DNA from: Streptomyces sp. P9-A2
GTDB taxonomy: Bacteria; Actinomycetota; Actinomycetes; Streptomycetales; Streptomycetaceae
Assembly (NCBI RefSeq): GCF_036634175.1
Contig: NZ_JAZIFX010000001.1
Coordinates: forward strand, 6,386,001-6,450,000
Length of the DNA: 64,000 nucleotides
Direction of reading: 5' to 3'
The translations under genes were made by a program, and so were the position numbers. Shown here piece by piece: positions 24,770-33,481 of this stretch (its first letter is position 1; each line of letters starts with the position of its first letter). The notes under the pieces are model-generated. The model saw only the letters and a list, made by a program, of their open reading frames with translations, was not told the origin of the DNA and ran no database searches.

Positions 24770-26401
24770 TCAGACCGCGGTCGGGGCCTGGGGCTGTCCG
24801 GCCGGGGTTTTTCCGGCCGTGTGCCCCGTGTCCAGCTCCTGGGGAGCGCGGACGCCGGCCATGCCCACCACGGTCACGATCGCGGCCACGAGGGCGGCGA
24901 CGGCGCACACCATGTAGGCGAGGCTGTAGCCGCTGCCCAGGGCGTCGAGGGCGATGCTCTGCGCGGCCGAGCCGGGGGCGTCCGGCGGCAGGCTGTTGAC
25001 GGCGATCGGACCGGCCGCCTGGCCGATCTCGGTGGCGGCGCCCAGCTGGTCGGGCGGCAGATCCGAACCGGACAGGTTCGAGGAGAACGTGTCGCCCGCG
25101 CGGCTGAGGGCGACCGCGCCGACGACCACCGGGCCCAGTGCGAAGCCGAGGTCGCGCAGCATGTTGGTGGTGGCGCTGGCCATGCCGGCCAGCGGGCCCG
25201 GCACGCTGTTCAGCGCGACGGCCGTGATCGAGCTGACGCCCAGGGCGAAGCCGATACCGATGAGCAGGGTCGGCAGGACGAACGGGGTCAGGCTCGTGTC
25301 GGTGACGTCCAGCCGGGTGCACAGGAACGAACCGACGGCCATCAGGAGGAAGCCCGTGGTCAGCAGCCAGTTCGGGGCGACCTTGTGGAGCAGCCGGGAG
25401 ACGACCGGGATCAGGACGAACGCCGGGCCCTGCAGCAGCAGGAACGGAACGGCGACGCGGAGCGGGTCCTGGTGCTGGACGGGGCCGAGCCACATGCTCG
25501 TGGTGAAGCACGCGCCGAGGAAGGCGATCATGCCGATGACGGCCACGATCGATCCCACCGTGAAGGCGCGGTCCTTGAACAGGGTCAGGTTGAGGATCGG
25601 GGAGTCGGCCCGGCGCTCGATCAGGACGAAGGCGATCAGGAAGGAGGCGCCGACGACGAACGCACCGATGATGTCCGGCTCGCCCCAGCCCTTCTCGGGC
25701 CCCTCCACGGCCGCGTACAGCACCAGGATGAGACCGAGCGCGAAGGTGATCTGGCCGGGGATGTCGAGGCGACGCCCCTCCGCGGCCTTCGACTCCTTGG
25801 CCATGGTCAGGCTGAGCACCACGCTCGCGAGGGCCAGCACGACGAGGACCATGTAGGAGCCCCGCCACGAGCCGGCCTTGGCGAAGACGCCGCCGATCAG
25901 CGGGGAGACCGCCGCACCGGCGGACAGGAAACCGCTCCACAGCGCGATGGCGCGGGCCCGTTCCCGGGCGCTGCGGGCCACGTCCGCGATCATGGTGAGC
26001 GATCCGGGGAACATGGCGCCGGCGCCGAGACCGTTCAGCGCGGCACCGGCCCACAGCGTCTGCACGTTGGGCGCGAGGGACGAGACGATGCTGCCGGCGA
26101 CGACCATCGCCGCACCCGCGGCGATGAGCTTGCGGCGGCCGAACAGGTCGCCGAGGACACCGAAGGTGAACTCGAAGACGACCACGGCGATCATGAAGGC
26201 CGCCGTGATCCAGGTCAGCTGGGACCCGTGGGTGCCCAGGTCCTGCTGGAAGAGGCCGTTGAGAGAGGCCGGCAGGGCGTTGGCCAGCTGGGCCACGAAC
26301 ACCGCGCAGCTTGCGGCCGCAAGCGTGCCCGCGTAGCCCGGCCTCCGGGCAGCCCCCGCGGAAGGGCCAGAGGACGTCGTCGTCCCGTTGTTGAGCGTCA
26401 C
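24770..26401 (-). CDS. DHA2-type MFS drug/metabolite exporter
   Basis: A 543-residue, roughly 14-helix major facilitator of the DHA2 group. Landmarks are the loop GVLGDLFGRRKLIAAGA after helix 2, LNGLGAGAMFPGSLTMIAD (motif C-like) and ERARAIALWSGFLSAGAAVSPLIGG. Such pumps usually expel antibiotics, dyes or aromatic compounds. A TetR gene is divergent across a 770-bp gap and is the likely local regulator. The neighbouring gentisate operon might suggest aromatic-acid efflux, but nothing in the sequence proves it. Confidence 0.9.
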   Translation of the reverse strand: MTLNNGTTTSSGPSAGAARRPGYAGTLAAASCAVFVAQLANALPASLNGLFQQDLGTHGSQLTWITAAFMIAVVVFEFTFGVLGDLFGRRKLIAAGAAMVVAGSIVSSLAPNVQTLWAGAALNGLGAGAMFPGSLTMIADVARSARERARAIALWSGFLSAGAAVSPLIGGVFAKAGSWRGSYMVLVVLALASVVLSLTMAKESKAAEGRRLDIPGQITFALGLILVLYAAVEGPEKGWGEPDIIGAFVVGASFLIAFVLIERRADSPILNLTLFKDRAFTVGSIVAVIGMIAFLGACFTTSMWLGPVQHQDPLRVAVPFLLLQGPAFVLIPVVSRLLHKVAPNWLLTTGFLLMAVGSFLCTRLDVTDTSLTPFVLPTLLIGIGFALGVSSITAVALNSVPGPLAGMASATTNMLRDLGFALGPVVVGAVALSRAGDTFSSNLSGSDLPPDQLGAATEIGQAAGPIAVNSLPPDAPGSAAQSIALDALGSGYSLAYMVCAVAALVAAIVTVVGMAGVRAPQELDTGHTAGKTPAGQPQAPTAV

Positions 26402-27076
26402 TGCGTTCTCCCTGACTGGGATGGTGAGACGGTTCGGCCCCTTGTGGCCGATACCGGTTTGGTGGTGAGCCGCCGCTCAGGGCGTGGGGGAACCGGGTCG
26501 GACGGCCCGGACGGGCTTCCGGGGCACAGGGCGTGCGCCGGGAGCCGGACGGGTCGGTGGGTTCGTCCGGCCCCCCTGGGGGGTGGGGAACGCCGGGAAC
26601 CGGTCGGTGGTGCCGTCGAGCACGGCACGCTGCTCGACGCCCGCGGGGCGGGGTGCCGTGAATGCGGGAGCACGCGGGCGCCGGGTGGCCGGTCCGGTGG
26701 AGCCGTGGCCACGGCCGGGACGGCCGGCGGTGATCAGCAGACGGCCGGCCACTGCCGCTCGGGCCGGACTAACGGCATCCGGCGCGCAACGAAGTACCTC
26801 ACTCGGGAGTTCCTCTCTGAACCATGGGCCGAGAAGTGTTGCGGCCTCACATCCGCGACGGGGCTGGATCGGTGGATACGCCCGTCCGGCCACGGGTGGA
26901 CGTGGCCCGAAGTGGGGGGAGGAGCGCCGGGTCGGGCTGTAGGAGTGGCGCGAATCAAGCGGGGTGACGGCGAGAATGACACTCCGCTTTACGTTCCGTC
27001 AAGGAAATGTGCGCCATGTATTGGAAGTAATCCTGGGGTGAGGACCCCGAGGTCGGGCGCGGTGCCCGGCGCTACG
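26402..27076. other. 675-bp gap between the exporter and the tetR region, no assignable gene
   Basis: Open frames on both strands here (for example minus 26477-26893) have low-complexity Arg/Pro/Gly composition and no recognisable motif. An A/T-richer segment at about 26940-27040 probably contains promoters. The region is unusually long for divergent genes, so a small gene or regulatory RNA could be hidden. Confidence 0.4.
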
Positions 27077-27172
27077 ATGAACGCCATGACCGCCCCAGCC
27101 GCCGCCCCGCTGCCCACCCCCACTGGCGTCCCGCTGCCCCTCCCGTCCGACACCCGGGGACGGGGGCGCTGA
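27077..27172 (+). CDS. Possible 31-residue leader ORF directly before tetR
   Basis: ATG at 27077 opens a 31-codon proline/alanine-rich frame (MNAMTAPAAAPLPTPTGVPL...) that ends with TGA at 27170-27172, one base before the tetR ATG, so it could be translationally coupled. No strong Shine-Dalgarno precedes it. It could equally be chance reading through the tetR leader. Confidence 0.3.
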   Translation: MNAMTAPAAAPLPTPTGVPLPLPSDTRGRGR

Positions 27173-27173
27173 C

Positions 27174-27887
27174 ATGGCCGGTCTGCGCGAGGCGCAGAAG
27201 CGGATGACCCGCCAGCTCCTGCTGGACTCGGCGCTCGACCTGTTCCGCGCCAAGGGCTACGCCGCGACGACCGTGGACGACATCGCGGCCGCGGCGGGCA
27301 CCACACGGGTGACGTTCTACGCGTACTTTCCGTCCCGCAGCGATCTGATGCGGGCACTCATCGGCGAGCTGAACGAGAAGCTCGAACGCGTCGACTCGCC
27401 CTCCCGCCGCTCCACCGCCCGGCGGCTCGTCGAGGTGGTCCAGGACGGCAGCCGCGAGGCGATCACCGAGTGGCTGTACGACATCTCCGGCCGCTGGGAC
27501 TCCGTACGGCCCCATCTGGTGGCCGCGTTCGAGGCGGCGGCGGTCGACCCGGATCTGCGCGGACTGGTGAACGCCTGGCTGGACGAGGCCGTCAGCGACG
27601 TCGAGGAGGGCCTCCACCGGGCCGACCGCTTCGCACCGGACAGCCGTCACCTGCGCGGCGTCCTCGTTCTCGCCCAGCTCGACCACGTCGCCCGCAACTG
27701 GACCCCCGGCCGTTGGAAGGCAGACCGCGAAGCCATGATCGACATCCTCGCGGAAAGCTGGACGAGCCTCCTGAACGACGGCACCACGGCGCAGCCGGCA
27801 TCGGGACCGGGACCGGTATCGGGACCGGGACCGGTATCGGAACCGGGACTGGCGCCGACATCGGAACCGGAACCGGACCAGCCCTGA
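27174..27887 (+). CDS. TetR/AcrR-family transcriptional regulator
   Basis: A 237-residue TetR protein. The N-terminal helix-turn-helix includes LDLFRAKGYAATTVDDIAAA and AGTTRVTFYAYFPSRSDLM (about residues 20-57). The ligand domain is helical and ends near residue 200. The last 30 residues are low-complexity SGPGPVSGPGPVSEPG from an 18-bp DNA repeat (27800-27835). It is divergent from the DHA2 exporter at 24770 and is the likely repressor of that pump. The start at 27174 follows directly on a possible leader ORF. The ligand is unknown. Confidence 0.88.
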   Translation: MAGLREAQKRMTRQLLLDSALDLFRAKGYAATTVDDIAAAAGTTRVTFYAYFPSRSDLMRALIGELNEKLERVDSPSRRSTARRLVEVVQDGSREAITEWLYDISGRWDSVRPHLVAAFEAAAVDPDLRGLVNAWLDEAVSDVEEGLHRADRFAPDSRHLRGVLVLAQLDHVARNWTPGRWKADREAMIDILAESWTSLLNDGTTAQPASGPGPVSGPGPVSEPGLAPTSEPEPDQP

Positions 27888-28052
27888 CCCTCCGTCTTCC
27901 TCATGCCGCGGGCGGACCGTCCCTGCCCCCCGTTCCGCACACGCGACGGACGGACCCCTCGCGCGGACGGGCCGGCCACGGGCGACCGGCTGCGGACGGA
28001 CCCTCGCGGGCCGACCGGCTGTGGACGGTCGGTCGCGGGAGCCGCAGGCCGC

Positions 28053-28829
28053 TCAGGTCATCGTCGCCAGGTCCGCACCCAGGGCCCGTGCCGCCGCCCG
28101 CAGGGTGCCGACCAGGGACTGGAGTTCGTGCGGGTCGTAGCGGACGCCGGGCATGGAGATCGACAGGCCCGCCAGGGTCCTGCCCTCGCGGTCGCGGACC
28201 GGGACGCCGACGGCCACCAGACCGCGCTCCGAGCGGTTCCGGTTCACGGCGAAGCCGCCCTTGAGGACGCTCTTCAGCTCCTTGGACAGCCGGCCGAGAT
28301 CCGGGCGGTCCTGCGGCCGGTCACGGTAGCGCTCGGGTGCGTACACCTCCGCCAGTTCCTCCTCGCTCAGCTCGGCGAGCAGCAGCAGACCCCCCGTCGT
28401 ACGGTGGGCCGGGAAGACCATCCCCTCGCGGGAACCGACCCGCAGCGACCGGTGGCACTCCACGCTCGCGATGAACCTGGCCGTGTCCCCGGTGCGGATG
28501 GTGAGGTTCGTCGTCTCGTTCAGCAGGTCCACCACCCGGTGCAGATGGGGCAGGGCCGCCGTCCGCAACCGTGACACCAGGGAGCGCGAGTGCGTCGCCA
28601 GCTCCAGTACCGGGCCCGCGTGGTACACGCGCTGCTCGTCGCGTACCGCGAAGTCCCGGTAGACCAGCATGGCCAGCAGCCGGTGCGCGGTCGACCGGGC
28701 GACCCCGAGCCGCTCGGCGAGCTGGGAGACGGTCAGCGCGCCCTCCAGCTGGAGCATCGTCGCGGCCCGCAACGCGTGGTCGACACTCGTGATCGTGTAC
28801 GGCGGCGGCGTCTTGAGGGGCTTGTCCAC
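28053..28829 (-). CDS. IclR-family regulator of the gentisate operon
   Basis: A 258-residue IclR protein with an N-terminal winged helix (LQLEGALTVSQLAERLGVARSTAHRLLAMLV, quoted as two parts) and a C-terminal GAF-like effector domain (HRTTGGLLLLAELSEEELAEVY, GVRYDPHELQSLVGTL). It starts at GTG 28829 and is divergent from the gentisate dioxygenase 80 bp away. IclR proteins commonly control aromatic catabolism with the pathway substrate as effector. An inverted repeat TTCTG-N5-CAGAA in the shared promoter is the likely operator. Confidence 0.92.
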   Translation of the reverse strand: MDKPLKTPPPYTITSVDHALRAATMLQLEGALTVSQLAERLGVARSTAHRLLAMLVYRDFAVRDEQRVYHAGPVLELATHSRSLVSRLRTAALPHLHRVVDLLNETTNLTIRTGDTARFIASVECHRSLRVGSREGMVFPAHRTTGGLLLLAELSEEELAEVYAPERYRDRPQDRPDLGRLSKELKSVLKGGFAVNRNRSERGLVAVGVPVRDREGRTLAGLSISMPGVRYDPHELQSLVGTLRAAARALGADLATMT

Positions 28830-28852
28830 GGCGGGCCTCCCGGCGTCAACGG

Positions 28853-28867
28853 TTCTGCTGACCAGAA
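28853..28867. promoter_or_regulatory. Candidate IclR operator in the gentisate promoter
   Basis: TTCTG-ctgac-CAGAA is a 5-bp inverted repeat with a 5-bp spacer midway between the divergent IclR and gentisate dioxygenase genes, next to A/T-rich AGAATTTACAT. Confidence 0.45.
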
Positions 28868-28908
28868 TTTACATGTTCGTCCCCTGGGACAAGGGAGAAG
28901 CTGGTCAC

Positions 28909-30078
28909 GTGACTACCTCATTCAGCACCCCCTCTGCCACGGGCTCCCCCGTCCGCCTGAGCGCCGTCAGTGCCGCGGACCAGCCCGACGTCACCCCGGC
29001 GCTCGAGGAGCTGTACCGGGGCTTCGAGAGCGAGCTGCTCGTCCCGCTGTGGACCGAGATCGGCGACCTCATGCCGGCTCACCCACGATCCCGCGCCGTC
29101 CCGCACCTGTGGCGCTGGGAGAAGCTGCGGGAGCTGGCCGCCCAGGCCGGCGAGATCGTCCCGGTCGGCCGGGGCGGCGAGCGGCGCGCCATCGCACTGG
29201 CCAACCCCGCCCTCGGTGGACGGCCCTTCGCCACGCCCACCCTGTGGGCGGCCATCCAGTACCTGATGCCCGGCGAGGACGCCCCCGAGCACCGTCACAC
29301 CCAGCACGCCTTCCGCTTCGTCGTCGAGGGCGAGGGCGTCTGGACGGTCGTCGGCCGCGACCCGGTGGCCATGCGCCGCGGCGACTTCCTCCCGCAGGCC
29401 GGCTGGAACATGCACGCCCACCACAACGCCACCTCCAAGCCGATGGCCTGGATCGACGGCCTGGACATCCCGTTCCAGTACACCAGCGAGGCCCAGTTCT
29501 TCGAGTTCGGCCGCGACGAGATCAGCGACGCCGAGCGGATCACCCCCGACCGGTCCCGCTCCGAGCGCCTCTGGGGACACCCGGGGCTGCGCCCCGTCGC
29601 CGCCACCGTGGACGCCCCCGGCACGCCCCTCCTCGCGTACCGCTGGGAGCACACCGACCGTGCGCTCACCGACCAGCTCGCGCTGGAGAAGGAGGGCTTC
29701 GGCGGCACCGTCGAGCCCGGCCACGCCGCCGTCCGGTTCACCGACCCGTCCAACGGCACCGACGTGCTGCCCACCATCCGCGCCGAGGTGCACCGCGTGG
29801 TGCGCGGCGCCGAGACCGCCCCGGTGCGCGAGACCGGCTCGTCCGTCTACCAGGTCTTCGACGGCTCCGGCACCGTCACCGTCGGTGACACCTCCTGGTC
29901 CGTCACCCGCGGCGACCTGTTCGTCGTCCCGTCCTGGCAGCCGCTCTCCGTGCGCTCCGAGGCCGGCTCCACCGACTCCGACTCCGGCTCCCTGGACCTC
30001 TTCCGGTTCAGCGACTCCCCGATCTTCGAAGCCCTCCGGCTCAACCGCACCCACGTGGAAGGAACCACCCGCTCATGA
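28909..30078 (+). CDS. Gentisate 1,2-dioxygenase
   Basis: A 389-residue bicupin that opens the ring of gentisate to maleylpyruvate using Fe(II) and O2. The first cupin has the metal motif EHRHTQHAFRFVVEGEG, followed by RGDFLPQAGWNMHAHHN; a second cupin (VYQVFDGSGTVTVGDTSW) ends the protein. GTG 28909, with GGGAGAAG about 10 nt upstream, is the likely start; an ATG 12 codons earlier (28873) is an alternative. The stop overlaps the fumarylpyruvate hydrolase start. It is the central step of the operon. Confidence 0.93.
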   Translation: MTTSFSTPSATGSPVRLSAVSAADQPDVTPALEELYRGFESELLVPLWTEIGDLMPAHPRSRAVPHLWRWEKLRELAAQAGEIVPVGRGGERRAIALANPALGGRPFATPTLWAAIQYLMPGEDAPEHRHTQHAFRFVVEGEGVWTVVGRDPVAMRRGDFLPQAGWNMHAHHNATSKPMAWIDGLDIPFQYTSEAQFFEFGRDEISDAERITPDRSRSERLWGHPGLRPVAATVDAPGTPLLAYRWEHTDRALTDQLALEKEGFGGTVEPGHAAVRFTDPSNGTDVLPTIRAEVHRVVRGAETAPVRETGSSVYQVFDGSGTVTVGDTSWSVTRGDLFVVPSWQPLSVRSEAGSTDSDSGSLDLFRFSDSPIFEALRLNRTHVEGTTRS

Positions 30079-30923
30079 AGCTCGCCACCCTCCGTACCGA
30101 CGGCACCACGAAGGCCGTCCGGCTCGACGGTGACGTCCTGGTCGACCTCGGGTTCCCCGACGTGGGCACCCTCCTCGCGCAGGACGACTGGGCGGAGCTC
30201 GCCGCCGCCCCCGCCGCCGGTGACGCCACGACGTACCCCGCCGAGGGCGCCGACCTCGCGCCCGTGGTCCCGCAGCCGTCCAAGGTCGTCTGCGTCGGCC
30301 TCAACTACCGCAACCACATCCAGGAGATGGGCCGGGACCTGCCCGAACACCCCACCCTGTTCGCGAAGTTCGCCGACTCCCTGATCGGCCCGGCGGACGA
30401 CATCATCCGCCCCGAGGAGACCGACCAGTTCGACTGGGAGGTCGAACTCGCCGTCGTCGTCGGCAAGCAGGTCCGCCGCGCCAAGGGCGAGCAGGCCGAG
30501 CAGGCCATCGCCGGCTTCACCGTGCTCAACGACATCACCACGCGCGACTGGCAGTTCCGCACCCGCGAGTGGCTCCAGGGCAAGACCTGGGACTCCACCA
30601 CCCCCGTCGGCCCGTACCTGGTGACCCCCGACGAGCTGCCCGGCGGCGTCCGCCCCACGCTCGACGTCAAGCTCACCGTGGACGACGAGGTCATGCAGTC
30701 CGACAACACCGGTGACCTGCTCTTCGACCCGGTCGCCCTGGTCGAGTACGTCTCCACGATCATCCGCCTCAACCCCGGCGACATCATCGCCACCGGCACC
30801 CCCGGCGGCGTCGGCCACGCCCGCAAGCCCGGCCGCTACCTGCTCGGCGGCGAGAAGGTCGTCACCGAGATCCAGGGCATCGGCCGCCTGGAGAACAAGG
30901 TCGTCAAGGAGAAGCAGGCCTGA
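30075..30923 (+). CDS. Fumarylacetoacetate-hydrolase-family protein, probable fumarylpyruvate hydrolase
   Basis: A 282-residue FAH-family hydrolase. The C-terminal domain shows the start of the core (KVVCVGLNYRNHIQEMG), the metal-binding acidic pair FDWEVELAVVVGK, and the closing NPGDIIATGTPGGVGHARKP. In a gentisate operon this enzyme cleaves fumarylpyruvate into fumarate and pyruvate. It overlaps the dioxygenase (ATGA) and the isomerase (TGATG), so the three are translated together. The family is certain; the exact substrate comes from context. Confidence 0.92.
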   Translation: MKLATLRTDGTTKAVRLDGDVLVDLGFPDVGTLLAQDDWAELAAAPAAGDATTYPAEGADLAPVVPQPSKVVCVGLNYRNHIQEMGRDLPEHPTLFAKFADSLIGPADDIIRPEETDQFDWEVELAVVVGKQVRRAKGEQAEQAIAGFTVLNDITTRDWQFRTREWLQGKTWDSTTPVGPYLVTPDELPGGVRPTLDVKLTVDDEVMQSDNTGDLLFDPVALVEYVSTIIRLNPGDIIATGTPGGVGHARKPGRYLLGGEKVVTEIQGIGRLENKVVKEKQA

Positions 30924-31633
30924 TGTCCCGCTCGTTCGATGACGCCCGCCGCTGGGCGGAGCTCGGCACGAACCTCGTGCTCGAGGCCACCGCCGACTTC
31001 GACGACAAGGCCTACGACGCGCCCAGCGGCCTGCCCGGGTGGCAGCGCCGCCAGCTCGTCGCCCACGTCGCCGCCAACGCGGACGCCCTCGGCAACCTCG
31101 TGCACTGGGCGGCCACCGGCGAAGAGACCCCGATGTACGCGTCCCCCGAGGAACGGGCCGCCGGCATCGAGCGCGGTGTCGGCATGCCCGCCGCCGAACT
31201 GACCGGGTGGCTGCGCCGCTCCGCCGCCGAACTCGCCGCGTCGACGGCCGGACTCGGCGACGGCCAGTGGCAGCACCCGGTCGTGACGGCACAGGGCCGT
31301 ACGGTGCCCGCCACCGAACTGCCCTGGATGCGCTCCCGCGAGGTGTGCGTCCACGCCGTCGACCTGGACACCGGCATCACCTTCGCCGACCTGCCGGCCG
31401 ATTTCCTCGGCGCCCTCTGCGACGACGTCATCGCCAAGCGTGCCAAGGCCCCCGGCCCGGCGCTGCGCCTGACGGAGACCGACACCGGAGAGGTCCGGGA
31501 ACTCCCCGGCGACGGCGAGCCGACCGTGCTCACCGGCCCGCTCGCCGAGATCACGGCCTACCTCACCGGGCGCAGGCACGCCCTCACCGCCCCCGACGGC
31601 GGCCCGGCACCCACTTTGGGCCCCTGGCTCTGA
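30923..31633 (+). CDS. Mycothiol-dependent maleylpyruvate isomerase
   Basis: A 236-residue MDMPI/DinB-fold protein. The zinc site expected for this family is visible as His in QLVAHVAANAD and the Glu and His four residues apart in SREVCVHAVDLD. It converts maleylpyruvate to fumarylpyruvate with mycothiol, the actinobacterial thiol, linking the dioxygenase and hydrolase of this operon. ATG 30923 overlaps the previous stop. The C-terminus (ITAYLTGRRHAL) is the usual MDMPI end. Confidence 0.92.
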   Translation: MSRSFDDARRWAELGTNLVLEATADFDDKAYDAPSGLPGWQRRQLVAHVAANADALGNLVHWAATGEETPMYASPEERAAGIERGVGMPAAELTGWLRRSAAELAASTAGLGDGQWQHPVVTAQGRTVPATELPWMRSREVCVHAVDLDTGITFADLPADFLGALCDDVIAKRAKAPGPALRLTETDTGEVRELPGDGEPTVLTGPLAEITAYLTGRRHALTAPDGGPAPTLGPWL

Positions 31634-31676
31634 CCAACCGGGCCGGTCTCCCCCCGGCTCAGACAGGAAGAACACG

Positions 31677-33002
31677 ATGACCCCAGCGACCCCTCCCACC
31701 GAAGGCCGACCCGACGCCATCATCGTCGGCGGCGGTATCGGTGGCCTCAGCACCGCCTTCGCCCTCGCCCGGGAGGGGCTGGCCGTCCGCGTTCTCGAAC
31801 GGGCCAAGGAGTTCGGCGAGGTCGGCGCCGGCCTCCAGATCGCGCCCAACTGCACCCGCATCCTCGACGAGTACGGTCTGCTCGACGAGGCCAAGGAACT
31901 CGGCGTGGTCCCCGAGAACATGGTCATGCGCGACGCGCTCGACTCCCGCGAGCTGGTCCGCCTCGACCTGGGCGAGCTCGAGCGCCGCTACGGCTTCCCG
32001 TACATGGTCATCCACCGCAGCGACCTGCACGCGATCTTCCTGCGGGCCTGCCGGCGGGCCGGCGTGGACCTGGTCACCGACCAGACGGTCGTCGACTACG
32101 AGAACACGGTCGGCGGGGCCCGCATCACGCTGGCCGACGGCCACACCGAGGAGGCGCCGCTCGTCATCGCCGCCGACGGACTGCGCTCCGTGGCCCGGCA
32201 GAAGCTGGTCGGCGACGACGTCGTCAGTTCCGACTACGTGGCCTACCGGGCGGCCGTCCCGATCGACGAGGTCCGGGACAACGGCATCGCCGAGAAGGAC
32301 GTCACCGTCTACGTCGGACCCCGCTGCCACTTCGTCCAGTACGCGCTGCGCGGCGGCGACATGTTCAACCAGGTCGCCGTGTTCCAGTCGCCCAAGGCCC
32401 TCGCCGGGCAGGAGGACTGGGGCACCCCCGACGAACTCGACGCGGCCTTCGAGGGAACCTGCGAGACCGTGGGCAAGGGCATCCCGCTGATGTGGCGGGA
32501 CCGCTGGTGGCAGATGATGGACCGCGACCCGATCGACACCTGGGTGCACGGCCGCATCGTCCTCCTCGGCGACGCCGCCCACCCGCCGCTGCAGTACATG
32601 GCACAGGGCGCGATCATGGCGATCGAGGACGGCTGGGTCCTCGCCCGGCACGTCTCCCGGCTGCGCGCCGAGGGCGCCGCCGCCGCGGGCGTCGACTGGG
32701 ACACCGCACTGGCCGCGTACGAGGCGGTCCGCGTCGAGCACTGCCGCCGGATCCTGACGACCGCCCGCGCCTGGGGCGAGCTGTGGCACCTCGACGGCAC
32801 GGAGCGGCTGCAGCGCAACGCGATCATGCGGGGCATCGACCCCGCCGAGTACGCCTTCACCGACTGGGTGTACGGGCCCACCGCGCTGTTCCCGGACGAG
32901 GAACCGGCCATGTTCACGCCCGTCCCGCTCGCCTCGGCCGACATCGAGGAGAACGAGGCGGCGGCCCCCGAGGCCGCGCTCGCCAGCGGCACGGCCCGCT
33001 GA
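31677..33002 (+). CDS. FAD-dependent 3-hydroxybenzoate 6-monooxygenase-like enzyme
   Basis: A 441-residue group A flavoprotein monooxygenase. The dinucleotide motif is AIIVGGGIGGLSTAFAL (about 14-30), and the FAD/NADH motif is IVLLGDAAHPPLQYMAQGAIMAIEDG. It resembles salicylate and 3-hydroxybenzoate 6-hydroxylases and would make gentisate for the three enzymes upstream. The 43-bp gap holds an AGGAAG ribosome-binding site. Salicylate 5-hydroxylation or another entry substrate is possible; 3-hydroxybenzoate is favoured by the gentisate context. A 16-bp terminator stem follows. Confidence 0.9.
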   Translation: MTPATPPTEGRPDAIIVGGGIGGLSTAFALAREGLAVRVLERAKEFGEVGAGLQIAPNCTRILDEYGLLDEAKELGVVPENMVMRDALDSRELVRLDLGELERRYGFPYMVIHRSDLHAIFLRACRRAGVDLVTDQTVVDYENTVGGARITLADGHTEEAPLVIAADGLRSVARQKLVGDDVVSSDYVAYRAAVPIDEVRDNGIAEKDVTVYVGPRCHFVQYALRGGDMFNQVAVFQSPKALAGQEDWGTPDELDAAFEGTCETVGKGIPLMWRDRWWQMMDRDPIDTWVHGRIVLLGDAAHPPLQYMAQGAIMAIEDGWVLARHVSRLRAEGAAAAGVDWDTALAAYEAVRVEHCRRILTTARAWGELWHLDGTERLQRNAIMRGIDPAEYAFTDWVYGPTALFPDEEPAMFTPVPLASADIEENEAAAPEAALASGTAR

Positions 33003-33005
33003 CGA

Positions 33006-33044
33006 CCGCCTGCGCGACCGCCGGTGAAGCGGTCGCGCAGGCGG
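33006..33044 (+). terminator. Terminator of the gentisate operon
   Basis: CCGCCTGCGCGACCGC (33006-33021) pairs perfectly with 33029-33044 around a 7-nt loop, starting 3 bp after the monooxygenase stop. Confidence 0.9.
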
Positions 33045-33415
33045 CCGGCGGATCAGGGCCGGTCCGGCGGTCATGCCGGAGGCGCGGGGGTCGGCACGCC
33101 CTCCCCGAGCGGCTTCGAGCAGGGGTGCTCCCCAGCGGCGTTGTCGTCGGTCACCGACTCCCCCGTTCGGCTTCGCTCGAGCGGGGGATCCCCATGTGCG
33201 GAAGGGGTCTCCCCCGCACGGGAGGGGTCCCCTGCACGGGAGGGGGCCCATCGCGGCGGCGCCCTTCTCCGCCTCGCGGCTGAACGCACCGGCCCCTGCT
33301 CACCCCAGCCGGACGGATGCCGTCGGCTGCCTCCGACCTGGTCCGCCGGACCGGCCCAAGGGCCCGCGCCGACGCGGAGCACGGGTCCACGTTCACTGAC
33401 ATGACGTGACATGAC
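33045..33415. repeat. Repeat-rich intergenic spacer
   Basis: No gene is supported. It contains a CCCCCG...CGGGGG hairpin around TTCGGCTTCGCTCGA (about 33160-33187), of a kind often seen between Streptomyces genes. It also has an imperfect direct repeat, GCACGGGAGGGGTCCCCT at about 33217-33234 and GCACGGGAGGGGGCCCAT at about 33235-33252, and alternating tgacatgacgtgacatgacg near 33398-33415. Confidence 0.5.
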
Positions 33416-33456
33416 GAACGCCGGCCGGTCCGCAGGTAGCGGACCGGCCGGCGTTC
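33416..33456. terminator. Hairpin terminator downstream of the CNNM/CBS pair
   Basis: GAACGCCGGCCGGTCCGC (33416-33433) pairs perfectly over 18 bp with 33439-33456 around AGGTA. It lies 25 bp past the stop of the minus-strand gene at 33482. Confidence 0.88.
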
Positions 33457-33481
33457 TGTGGTGCGAGCGGCCGGAGAGCGG

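Noticed and set aside
26477..26893. Minus-strand frame in the exporter-tetR gap
   Set aside because: Arg/Pro/Gly-rich, no ribosome-binding site, no recognised domain, and an equally long frame exists on the other strand.
33160..33252. Short direct repeats considered as a CRISPR array
   Set aside because: Only two imperfect units, no spacers of regular length and no cas genes in the window.
33024..33404. Overlapping frames after the gentisate operon
   Set aside because: They run through a terminator and repeat sequences; the composition is not protein-like.
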